Assembly: GCA_017309115.1 (NCBI GenBank)
Contig: JAFLEF010000038.1
Span: 1 to 64,000 of the forward strand
Source of the DNA: Verrucomicrobiota bacterium
GTDB lineage: Bacteria; Verrucomicrobiota; Verrucomicrobiia; Limisphaerales; UBA9464
DNA: 64,000 nt
Direction of reading: 5' to 3'
The notes beneath the pieces were generated by a model, which had not been told where the DNA came from, made no database searches, and worked only from the letters and a program-made list of their open reading frames with translations. Shown here piece after piece: positions 1-6,620 of this stretch. The position numbers and the translations under genes were made by a program. How positions within the stretch are numbered: position 1 is the first letter of the stretch; every line of letters begins with the position of its first letter.

Positions 1-3
1 ATA

Positions 4-23
4 AACTCTAAGCAACTCTAAGC
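4..23. repeat. Tandem 10-bp direct repeat
   Basis: Two head-to-tail copies of AACTCTAAGC lie about 75 bases before the tRNA 3' fragment. A perfect inverted pair, CGTTCAA at 33-39 and TTGAACG at 80-86, sits between them. Short tandem repeats next to a tRNA-end attachment site resemble integrase arm-type sites, but no integrase gene is visible in this window, so that reading is inference. Confidence 0.4.
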
Positions 24-99
24 ATTTATAGGCGTTCAAGTCGAGTCAAAATCGCGTTTTCCTCAGCAAATGAACACTTTTGAACGTAGATTTCAAAAC

Positions 100-127
100 C
101 GGGGTTCGAATCCCCGTGGGGTCGCCA
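100..127 (+). other. tRNA 3' end without a body (probable att site)
   Basis: The sequence reads as a complete T-arm (5-bp stem CGGGG/CCCCG around the loop TTCGAAT), then a 7-base acceptor strand TGGGGTC, discriminator G and encoded CCA. The bases upstream do not form an anticodon arm, D-arm or 5' acceptor strand, so this is only the last 28 bases of a tRNA. The G discriminator and acceptor sequence resemble bacterial tRNA-Glu, but the identity cannot be proven without the anticodon. A tmRNA 3' end was considered; the G discriminator and the lack of a G-U-type acceptor argue against it. Such fragments are usual where an element integrated into a tRNA gene. Confidence 0.6.
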
Positions 128-136
128 ACATTTTCT

Positions 137-177
137 AGCCCGGTAAGCCGCAACGGTTTACCGGGCTTTTCGTTTTC
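137..177 (+). terminator. Rho-independent terminator after the tRNA fragment
   Basis: A 14-bp stem with one G-U pair (arms 137-150 and 153-166) closes on a tiny loop and is followed by a T-rich tail (TTTTCGTTTT). It lies ten bases after the tRNA CCA end and is the expected terminator of the original tRNA gene. Confidence 0.8.
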
Positions 178-226
178 TCAGGGTCACGAGCAAACTCTGA
201 GCGAGAGCGAGGCCGAGGTGGAACCG

Positions 227-413
227 CGGATAACTCGGATCAACGCGGATGGGAGGAAAACAAGGAAGTTTCCTGTTTTCTGGAGCAGCAACTGAACGGT
301 TCGTGATGACACGGTCCTGGAACTGCCGGCTCGCCACCGGGCTTGTCTCGAATTCCAGGCACCTTCACTCCGTCGCATTCGCGTAAATCGGCGTTGATTC
401 GCGGTTCCTAAGG
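227..413. repeat. Inverted-arm element with 10-bp periodic arms (copy 1)
   Basis: The left arm begins GGAACCGCGGATAACTCGG and the right arm is an imperfect reverse complement ending TTGATTCGCGGTTCC. Each arm consists of repeated units resembling CGCGGATNAA spaced about 10 bp apart. The interior has no convincing gene. The same architecture recurs at 51746-51908, with single arms at 5406-5440 and 33509-33545. No transposase is inside, so it would be a non-autonomous (MITE-like) element if mobile. The stretch from 178 to 559 holds nothing else I can support. Confidence 0.5.
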
Positions 414-559
414 CATCGCTTCAGCGGCCTCAGGCGCAGAGACGCCCGCGGTCCAGGCTTGCCGTCGGGCCCGCTGTTTTGGAAGCTGATCTCCCTCAGC
501 CGAATCAGATCGACCTGAGATGGCCTGAGCGCCCAGTCCCAACCCGATAACGCTTCTCG

Positions 560-970
560 ATGGCCAAGGCCAATACCCGTCTCGATTTCACTTTCGTTCT
601 TCATTGGCTGAACTCGCCAATTATCCACGGCTATCGTGATGGGTCGGTCGCCGAGAATTTGAATATGCCGAGCACTCGTACGCTGCCCATTCTCATCCCA
701 CACATCGCTGAGCAAGAAGTCATCGCGGCAGAACCTGGAGCGCTGGACTCTATGTGCACGGGTTCGGCACAGCTGTTAATCCCGAACAGCTCTCATGCAT
801 CCGCCAAAGCGCTTCGTCCCTCGCCACAGGTCGCTGAGGCGTTCAGCCGCGTCTTGGAACTGTGGAGGCGGCAACAGGCCGAAAGTGGAAAACAATCCCG
901 CACCCTAAGCGACACGCTGTTGCCAAAGGTGCTGAGCAGGGAGTTGGGCATCACCACTCTGGAAAACTGA
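560..970 (+). pseudogene. hsdS: Relic of type I restriction specificity subunit (HsdS)
   Basis: This 136-codon open frame looks like an internally deleted HsdS. Residues about 10-50 match the end of a target-recognition domain and start of the central conserved region (FVLHWLNSPI, then GSVAENLNMPSTRTLPI, then PHIAEQEVIA and GALD). Residues about 85-132 match the C-terminal conserved region (AFSRVLELW, then LSDTLLPKVLSRELGI). The second recognition domain that should separate these blocks is missing, and so is everything before the first block; intact HsdS proteins are roughly 400 residues. It ends 7 bases before the DUF3644 gene, so the two were probably co-transcribed. Family assignment is from remembered motifs, not from a search. 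Confidence 0.65.
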
Positions 971-977
971 CCTCGCA

Positions 978-1964
978 ATGGCCCAAACCACAAAACGTAC
1001 TAGGCGGGTTCATTCGGTTTCGGATGAACTGATTCACAAGTCGCGTGAAGCTGCCCTCGCAGCAGTTCAAATCTTCAACAACCCGCAAATTACGTTCAAA
1101 TCCGAGATGTTCATCGTCCTCATGAACATCGCTTGGACCTACATGCTTCATGCTTACTTTCGGAAGCACGGCGTCGAATACCGATACTTCGAGCAAAAGG
1201 GGAAAAACCGGCGCTTCGACCGCACAGCGAAGGGGGCATACAAATTCTGGGAATTGGAGCGTTGCCTGAATGAAAATCCGTGTCCGGTCGATCGCGACGC
1301 GTCAAACAACCTTCGCTTCCTAATCGGCGTTCGTCACGAAATCGAACACCAGATGACGACAAGAATTGATGCGTCATTTAGCGCCAAATTCCAAGCGTGC
1401 TGCCTGAATTACAACGACCACATCAAAAATTTCTTCGGCGACGAGCACGCAATCGACAAACACCTTTCATTCAGCCTCCAGTTCTCGTCGATTACCAAGG
1501 ACCAATTCGCGCAACTCGAAGCGCAACCATCGCTTCCAGCTCATATCAAGTCGTTTGTCGAAGGCTTTGAGGGAAAGCTGACTGACGATGAGTTTAACAG
1601 TCCAAAGTTTGCCTACCGGGTGCTCTTCGTTGCAAAGACGGCCAACCGCAAGAGTCAGGCTGACGAAGTGATCGAGTTCGTGAAGGCCGATTCTGAGTTG
1701 GCTAAAGAGGTGAACCAAAAATACGCGATTATCAAAGAGACCGAGAGGCCTAAGCTCCGGCCAAAGTCGATTGTGGACACGATGAAGAAGGAGGGTTTCA
1801 CCAAGTTCACCATGCACCATCACACTCTCCTTTGGCAGGAGAAGGATGCTAAGAGCCCAGCTAAAGGCCTGGGCACGAACGTCGAGGGCAGTTGGTTTTG
1901 GTATGAGCCTTGGCTTGAGCAGGTCAGAGAGCACTGCAAGGCAAATGCCGGGCAGTTTAAATAG
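978..1964 (+). CDS. DUF3644 domain-containing protein
   Basis: A 328-residue protein, apparently intact. The N-terminal part (HSVSDELIHKSREAALAA, then FKSEMFIVLMNIAWTYMLHA) matches the start of DUF3644, a family of unknown biochemical function that is often found in accessory regions. It has no signal peptide or membrane segment. Residues 110-150 contain a His/Glu-rich stretch (RHEIEHQM). It starts 7 bases after the hsdS relic and is followed by relics of an ATP-binding regulator and of hsdR, so it is the only gene of this locus still open along its expected length. A defence role would be inference from context only. Confidence 0.75.
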   Translation: MAQTTKRTRRVHSVSDELIHKSREAALAAVQIFNNPQITFKSEMFIVLMNIAWTYMLHAYFRKHGVEYRYFEQKGKNRRFDRTAKGAYKFWELERCLNENPCPVDRDASNNLRFLIGVRHEIEHQMTTRIDASFSAKFQACCLNYNDHIKNFFGDEHAIDKHLSFSLQFSSITKDQFAQLEAQPSLPAHIKSFVEGFEGKLTDDEFNSPKFAYRVLFVAKTANRKSQADEVIEFVKADSELAKEVNQKYAIIKETERPKLRPKSIVDTMKKEGFTKFTMHHHTLLWQEKDAKSPAKGLGTNVEGSWFWYEPWLEQVREHCKANAGQFK

Positions 1965-2127
1965 CGGAACGCACCGATTTGGCCATGCCTGCAGAAGGGA
2001 CAAGCAAAAATCATTCTAAAGAAGAACCCTGCGTTCGAAGTCACTCCCGTGAGCGTTGGTGATGAAGGTATTCAGCGCGTGGGAAGTGCGCCGAGAGTGA
2101 AGTCCGGATGACGGTTTATCGAATCGA

Positions 2128-2172
2128 ATGAGGCCCAACGAATCCACCATCGAAGACGCGGCGGTTATTGGA
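2128..2172 (+). pseudogene. hsdR: HsdR N-terminal relic, copy 1
   Basis: The frame reads MRPNESTIEDAAVIG, resembling the conserved N-terminus of type I restriction subunit R (typically MxLNESxVEDAAL). The similarity stops after about 14 codons, where another frame takes up a RecG-like regulator tail, so this is a junction or relic rather than a gene. It pairs with a second, better preserved HsdR start at 2627. Confidence 0.4.
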
Positions 2173-2518
2173 CGAAATGGGGCCGTCTGGCCTGGGGCTG
2201 TTGGAGCGGAAGTCGCACACCCGCTCGGCGACTTTCCATCTCACGAAAGGCATCGCGCGCGAACTGCTCGGGAAGGCGGCTTATACGAAAGCACGTGGAC
2301 TGAACTCGATCCGCTACGCTGAAATGGTGCGAGAATACCTGCACGACCATCCGAGCATCTCGAATCGGGAAGTGCGCGAGTTGTTGGGGCTGGGCGAATC
2401 ACCAACGGCGCAGGTCGAAGCGTCACGCTATTTTAAGAAGTGGTCCGGGCCGTCCGGTTTTCTCACCGCCGATGGGAACGGGGCGAAGCGTTGCTACCGG
2501 CTCAAAGAGGCAGCTTAG
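2168..2518 (+). pseudogene. C-terminal relic of RecG-like/AlbA ATP-binding regulator
   Basis: The 116-codon frame (TTG start, or ATG at 2177) resembles the C-terminal third of Schlafen/AlbA_2-type putative ATP-binding regulators. It has GLGLLERK, a short beta strand, then ELLGKAAYTKARGLNS, which matches the LLGKxAxYTRxRGLD block, followed by a winged-helix-like part (YLHDHPSISNREVRELLGL) and a basic tail. The AlbA_2 domain and the centre of the protein are absent. Such regulators often sit inside type I restriction loci, consistent with the hsdS and hsdR relics on either side. A small free-standing DNA-binding protein is possible but less likely. Confidence 0.5.
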
Positions 2519-2626
2519 CGATGAATTTAGCAGCGCGAACTTTTTGTCCGCCGAGTCTCTGGAGTCCCTTGTTTCCCAGGGATTTCCCGCCCTTAGCAGC
2601 CATCTTAGCAGTTGGCTAAACTCCCC

Positions 2627-2710
2627 ATGAGCCTCAACGAATCCGTTGTCGAAGACGCCGCCCTCGAAGGGTTCGTCCATTTACACGGCTTCGGCGGGCA
2701 AGGCTGCTAG
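2627..2710 (+). pseudogene. hsdR: HsdR N-terminal relic, copy 2
   Basis: An ATG opens a 27-codon frame starting MSLNESVVEDAALEGF, almost identical to the usual HsdR start (MSLNESVVEDAALEWF), and then meets a TAG at 2708. The rest of the roughly 1000-residue motor/nuclease subunit is absent; 55 bases further on comes the 3' end of the oppositely oriented serine dehydratase gene. This is the clearest sign that a type I restriction locus was deleted here. Confidence 0.6.
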
Positions 2711-2764
2711 GCGGTCGGTCACGGGATCATTTGGTGAGGTGTCAGAAATTCCGGATAACTGGCG

Positions 2765-4156
2765 TCAGCATTCCACGATATTGACCGCCAGGCCGCCGCG
2801 GGCGGTTTCCTTGTACTTGGTCAGCATGTCGGCGCCGGTCTCCCGCATGGTCTTAATGACCTTGTCCAGACTGACGTGATGGCGACCGTCGCCGTGCAGC
2901 GCCATGCGGGCGGCGTTGATCGCCTTCACGGCCGCGATCGCGTTGCGCTCGATGCAGGGAATCTGGACCAAGCCACCCACCGGATCACAGGTCAGTCCCA
3001 AGTGATGTTCCATGCCGATCTCAGCGGCATTCTCCACTTGGGCCGGGGTCCCGCCCATCACCGCCGCCAGCGCGCCAGCCGCCATGCTGCAGGCGACGCC
3101 CACTTCGCCCTGACAGCCGACTTCCGCGCCGGAAATGCTGGCGTTTTCCTTGTACAAAATACCGATGGCCCCGGCCGTGAGCAGGAAGTCGACGACGCCC
3201 GCGTCCGTCGCGCCCGGCACGAATCTCGTGTAGTAATGCAACACGGCCGGCACGATGCCCGCCGCGCCATTGGTCGGAGCCGTCACCACCCGGCCACCAG
3301 CGGCATTTTCCTCGTTCACCGCCAGGGCGTAGAGATTCACCCAGTCCAACACCTGCAATGGATCCCGCAACGCCTCTTCCGGACGGGACACCAAGGAATC
3401 CCGCAACGCTTTGGCCCGCCGACGAACGTGGAATCCACCCGGCAGAGTTCCGCCTTCGCCACATCCACGCACCACGCAGTCCTGCATCACCTGCCAGATG
3501 CGCTTCAACCCAGCGTCAATCTCGGCGTCGGTTCGCCAGTGGCGTTCGTTGCGACGCATCACGCCGGCGATGCTCAAGCCTTCCCGATCCGTCACCGCCA
3601 GTAATTCCGCCGCACTGCGAAATGGCAGGGGCAACACCGTGGAATCCGGAGCGATGATCTGCCGGCGCGTGTCGTCGGCGGCGGCTTCGTCGCTGATCAC
3701 AAACCCACCGCCCACCGAGTAGTACACTCGCTCCAGCACGCTCTCGCCGACGGAATCGAACGCAGCGAAGCGGAGTCCGTTGGTGTGCCACGGAAGCGTC
3801 TCCATTCCGTTAAAAGCCAGATCCTCCCGCTCGTTCCAGGCGACCGGATGCTGACCCAAGACGACGATTCGGCCGGCCGCTCGGATTTCCGCCAACAGAG
3901 TCGGGATGGCGTCCACATCCACGGTGTCGGGTTCGTATCCGGCCAGACCCAGCAGCACGGCTTTGTCGCTCCCGTGACCGCGCCCGGTGGCACCCAGACT
4001 GCCGTACAGTTGCACCCGCAAGCGCGCGGTTCGGGTCAGCCGATCCTCCTGACGCAAGCGCAGGGCGAACAACCGCGCCGCCCGCATCGGCCCCACGGTG
4101 TGACTGCTGCTCGGCCCGATGCCGATCTTAAACAGGTCGAAGACGCTGACCGCCAT
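2765..4156 (-). CDS. sdaA: L-serine ammonia-lyase, iron-sulfur-dependent
   Basis: Single-chain L-serine dehydratase of 463 residues, converting serine to pyruvate and ammonia in the cytoplasm with a [4Fe-4S] cluster. The beta domain is residues 1-160 (start [20 protein letters not shown], typical of the family). The alpha domain is about 185-463 and contains [15 protein letters not shown] and the cluster cysteines in [19 protein letters not shown] and [14 protein letters not shown]. Length and motif order fit the fused form. It is monocistronic as far as can be seen and lies at the edge of the restriction relic region, probably the first ordinary chromosomal gene. Confidence 0.95.
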   Translation of the reverse strand: MAVSVFDLFKIGIGPSSSHTVGPMRAARLFALRLRQEDRLTRTARLRVQLYGSLGATGRGHGSDKAVLLGLAGYEPDTVDVDAIPTLLAEIRAAGRIVVLGQHPVAWNEREDLAFNGMETLPWHTNGLRFAAFDSVGESVLERVYYSVGGGFVISDEAAADDTRRQIIAPDSTVLPLPFRSAAELLAVTDREGLSIAGVMRRNERHWRTDAEIDAGLKRIWQVMQDCVVRGCGEGGTLPGGFHVRRRAKALRDSLVSRPEEALRDPLQVLDWVNLYALAVNEENAAGGRVVTAPTNGAAGIVPAVLHYYTRFVPGATDAGVVDFLLTAGAIGILYKENASISGAEVGCQGEVGVACSMAAGALAAVMGGTPAQVENAAEIGMEHHLGLTCDPVGGLVQIPCIERNAIAAVKAINAARMALHGDGRHHVSLDKVIKTMRETGADMLTKYKETARGGLAVNIVEC

Positions 4157-4219
4157 GGGACCAGCCTACGGTTCCGACCTGCAGTGCGCCAGAAGCGGGC
4201 TAACAAGCATCCCGCGGAA

Positions 4220-4309
4220 TCAGCTTTTCCGGCGGAATCCCCAACACGCTCCGGCCATTCCCAGCGCCGCCAGGAGGACCGAGTAGGGTTCGGGGCAGGG
4301 TTCCCCGAG
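4220..4309 (-). other. PEP-CTERM sorting signal behind an in-frame TGA
   Basis: Directly after the TGA that ends the preceding 151-codon frame (stop at 4310-4312), the same frame continues for 29 codons to a second TGA at 4220. It encodes PEPYSVLLAALG, a hydrophobic stretch containing ACWGF, and the basic end RRKS. That is the tripartite PEP-CTERM layout: PEP motif, transmembrane helix, Arg/Lys cluster. No frameshift is needed; one nonsense codon separates signal and protein. Either the mature protein is made by UGA readthrough (the context is UGA-C), or a recent mutation released it from sorting. Confidence 0.75.
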
Positions 4310-4765
4310 TCAGACCAGGCCGACCCCCACGAAGTCGGAATTGGCAGCGAAGCTCGCTGCCGGGACGCTGCCGCCTCCGAGGTTACTAATCGTCACCAGC
4401 GTCTGCCCTCTCGCCAAGGCACTGGCATAGTCCGGGCCGGTGGAAGAGTCCCAGACCCGGACGACCACTTGGGCCGATCCACCGGTGGCGACTCCCGGAA
4501 CCGACAAGCCATTGATAAAAAAGAGGCCGTCCAGGGTCAGGGCGATGCCCGCAGGGCCGGCCGGTGACAAAAAGCTCCCATCCCGCGCATCCAGAATATC
4601 AACTCGCCCCACCGCCTTGGACAGCGGTAGGCAATCTCCACCAAGCACGAACGCCTTGGTCGTGGAGCCAGCCGGAATGAAGTTGTTGCTGGCATTAAGG
4701 GTTCCCTGCGCGTGGAGAGCGAAGGATGTGAGGAGCAGGGAGAGAGTCAGGAAGATTTTCATCAT
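4310..4765 (-). CDS. Small exported protein, PEP-CTERM type, cut off before its sorting signal
   Basis: A 151-residue protein starting MMKIFLTLSLLLTS with a signal peptide ending near HAQG. An upstream GTG would add nine residues. The mature part is Gly/Ser/Ala-rich beta-type sequence (STTKAFVLGGDCLPLS, then GGSAQVVVRVWDSSTG) with no recognised enzymatic motif. In the same frame, immediately after the stop, lies a complete PEP-CTERM signal (4220-4309). PEP-CTERM proteins are normally exported and processed by exosortase at the cell surface; without the tail this one would be released. Function unknown. Confidence 0.7.
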   Translation of the reverse strand: MMKIFLTLSLLLTSFALHAQGTLNASNNFIPAGSTTKAFVLGGDCLPLSKAVGRVDILDARDGSFLSPAGPAGIALTLDGLFFINGLSVPGVATGGSAQVVVRVWDSSTGPDYASALARGQTLVTISNLGGGSVPAASFAANSDFVGVGLV

Positions 4766-4868
4766 GGATCCGATCTGACCTCGGTGTTTCACGACGGTTC
4801 ACCCCCGTCAATGTTAGACCACCGAGAACGCTCCCTGAGCCCAGCCCGGGCGACCCATCGGTACGACA

Positions 4869-5210
4869 TCAATTCACCGTGCCGGCAAAGATCCGCGCCT
4901 CGGACTCCGTGATCACGCCATCGTGATTGGTGTCGCTCCGGGCGACGGCCTGGTTGAAGGCCTGATTGGGTCCTGTGACTACCTTTCGCTCGACATCCAA
5001 CACCACCGGGATCGAAAACTGTGTGCGACTCTCCTGCTGCTGACCGCAATTGGGCTGCCGGCTGAGGGTCTCGTAAAACACTCGGGCCGCCGCATCCGAT
5101 TCAAACGTGACCGAAACCCGGGCTTCATCCCTCACCACCGTCTTGTGGGTACTGATGCATCCGGTAACGAGGGGCAGAAGACAGGCTGACAAAATCCAAC
5201 GGGCATTCAT
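4869..5210 (-). CDS. Small lipoprotein with an EF-hand-like loop
   Basis: A 113-residue predicted lipoprotein: signal MNARWILSACLLPLVTGC with lipobox LVTGC (acylated Cys18). The C-terminal part contains the calcium-loop sequence DTNHDGVITESEA, matching the DxNxDGxIxxxE EF-hand/dockerin pattern. The centre (SVTFESDAAARVFYETLS) has no family I recognise. It lies upstream of, and co-directional with, the PEP-CTERM-type gene with a gap of about 100 bases. Calcium binding is inference from the loop. Confidence 0.75.
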   Translation of the reverse strand: MNARWILSACLLPLVTGCISTHKTVVRDEARVSVTFESDAAARVFYETLSRQPNCGQQQESRTQFSIPVVLDVERKVVTGPNQAFNQAVARSDTNHDGVITESEARIFAGTVN

Positions 5211-5547
5211 GAGGTAAAGCGGACCGATTCAATCGATCCTCCGGAGATTACCCGGATCACGGGACAAAAGTTTCAGCGAAGCCCCCGCCCCTAGCCCGCA
5301 TCTTTCACACTCTTTCTGCTGCGGCTGGCTGCAAGCCCGTCCGGCGGCGTTGGCCTCGCGGTGGGATCCCGCCACACGCCCACCGGCCTCCACCCCGACC
5401 TGCCAAAAATCTGCGCGAATCGGCGTGAATCCGCGGATAACCCGCCGGGACACGAACGGCTTGGACGGAGCCTCGCCCCACCGTGCTTTGCTCTTTCCTT
5501 ACCCCTTACCGCTTACCCCTTACCCACCCGCCCCAAAGTGCCGACGC
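5211..5547. other. Intergenic region with two dispersed repeats
   Basis: No supported gene. It holds a single arm of the 10-bp periodic repeat family at 5406-5440 (AAATCTGCGCGAATCGG and onward) and a run of CTTACC-type heptads at 5496-5527. Both motifs recur elsewhere in intergenic DNA of this window. Confidence 0.6.
5496..5527. repeat. CTTACCC-type heptad run
   Basis: Four imperfect units (CCTTACC, CCTTACC, GCTTACC, CCTTACC) follow one another. Related runs occur at 29708-29735 and, on the other strand, at 35742-35770. They look like slipped-strand heptad arrays. Confidence 0.5.
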
Positions 5548-6129
5548 TCACAAATCCTCCACCCGCATGGACACCAGACTGGGCGGCGGGCGATGGTGCG
5601 CCATGGCGTCCAACAGCGCGTCGAGATCGTTCCGAACCAACAACAGTTCCCGATGGACCGGCCGAATAAAACCGACGTCACCCAACTGCCGATAGAAGGC
5701 CACCAAGGCATCGTAGAATCCCGCGACGTTGAGCAGTCCGACCGGCTTGTGATGATACCCGAGCTGCGCCCAACTGAGGGCTTCCCAGAGTTCGTCCATG
5801 GTTCCCACGCCTCCGGGCAAGGTGAGAAACCCATCGGAACGGTCGGTAAAGGCCCGTTTGCGCTCGTGCATGCCGGGGACCACGTGGAGTTCCGTGCACC
5901 CGAGGTGCGCTATTTCAGCGCCCACCAACGCTTCGGGAATGATCCCGATGACTTCTCCACCCGCCCGCAACGCCGCATCGGCGAGAGCTCCCATTAGCCC
6001 CAACCGGGCGCCGCCATACACAATCCCGATTCCCCGTTCGGCCAGGGTTCGACCGACCCGGCGGGCCTCCTCGAGATAGACGGGATCGGCCGGCGTAGCG
6101 GATCCGCAGTAAACGGCGAGACGTTTCAC
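5548..6129 (-). CDS. LOG family protein (TIGR00730 Rossmann fold)
   Basis: A 193-residue lysine-decarboxylase-like Rossmann protein. It starts MKRLAVYCGSA and contains YGGARLGLMGA near residue 40 and the diagnostic LOG motif LPGGVGTMDELWE near residue 105. Members characterised in plants and bacteria are nucleoside 5'-monophosphate phosphoribohydrolases acting on cytokinin-type and ordinary nucleotides, so a cytoplasmic nucleotide-salvage or clean-up role is likely. Length is normal for the family. It stands alone. Confidence 0.9.
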   Translation of the reverse strand: MKRLAVYCGSATPADPVYLEEARRVGRTLAERGIGIVYGGARLGLMGALADAALRAGGEVIGIIPEALVGAEIAHLGCTELHVVPGMHERKRAFTDRSDGFLTLPGGVGTMDELWEALSWAQLGYHHKPVGLLNVAGFYDALVAFYRQLGDVGFIRPVHRELLLVRNDLDALLDAMAHHRPPPSLVSMRVEDL

Positions 6130-6306
6130 CAGTCCGCCTTAACTGCGTTGGTCGAGAAAGTCGATGCTGGCTAAATCTCTTCACATCAAGATCAAGACCT
6201 TCTGGAAGCGTCACGAAATTGTTGACTGCCGGCCATGAGAACGGCACCGCGACTGCTAGGCTTTTCCCCGGACACCCCGAAGCGCTCCGGCACACTGCCG
6301 TCGCTT

Positions 6307-6345
6307 GGGAGTCCCGCCAGGGGTTTTGGAATCGGCGGGACTCCC
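6307..6345. repeat. Perfect 12-bp stem hairpin
   Basis: GGGAGTCCCGCC at 6307-6318 pairs perfectly with GGCGGGACTCCC at 6334-6345 around a 15-base loop. No T-run follows. It lies in the alaS upstream region. Confidence 0.7.
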
Positions 6346-6439
6346 CACCTTCTCCCCGCCTCCCATAATTTACTTCAGGTGCAACCAAGGTCGGTTCGGG
6401 TGGCACTGGGTCGAAAGGCACGGCGGGCATCAAAGCCCA

Positions 6440-6486
6440 AGCCCGGATATCTCCCAGGCGATCGACGCCTGGGAAATATCCGGGCT
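6440..6486. repeat. 21-bp stem palindrome upstream of alaS
   Basis: The arm AGCCCGGATAT plus TCCCAGGCG (6440-6460) pairs with its reverse complement at 6466-6486 around a 5-base loop, with one mismatch. It is about 135 bases before the alaS start. No T-run follows, so it is a REP-like palindrome or a leader RNA structure rather than a standard terminator. Confidence 0.7.
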
Positions 6487-6620
6487 AGCGCGTTTTGGGG
6501 GCCTTCGCCTAGTTTCCGCGCTCCGATAATCGGTGGCGCGTTTCGTGGGAGACGTTCCGGAGGGCTGTCCCGGCCGGAAATTCCCCCTCGCAGTGGGCCC
6601 CGTCTCCCGGCGTTTGCACC

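Larger units (their letters stand above)
6130..6620. other. Long alaS leader region with two hairpins
   Basis: About 490 bases between the divergent LOG gene and alaS with no supported reading frame. It contains two strong inverted repeats, annotated separately (6307-6345 and 6440-6486). I see no T-box specifier structure and no T-run that would make either hairpin a classical terminator. Confidence 0.6.

Noticed and set aside
1..127. tmRNA 3' end
   Set aside because: The T-arm and acceptor fit, but the discriminator is G and there is no alanine-type G-U pair in the acceptor, both expected in tmRNA.
365..715. 116-codon minus-strand frame
   Set aside because: Overlaps the hsdS relic on the other strand, where HsdS motifs are readable; it has no recognisable features itself.
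6440..6486. Terminator or T-box before alaS
   Set aside because: No T-run follows the stem and no specifier loop or T-box sequence is present.
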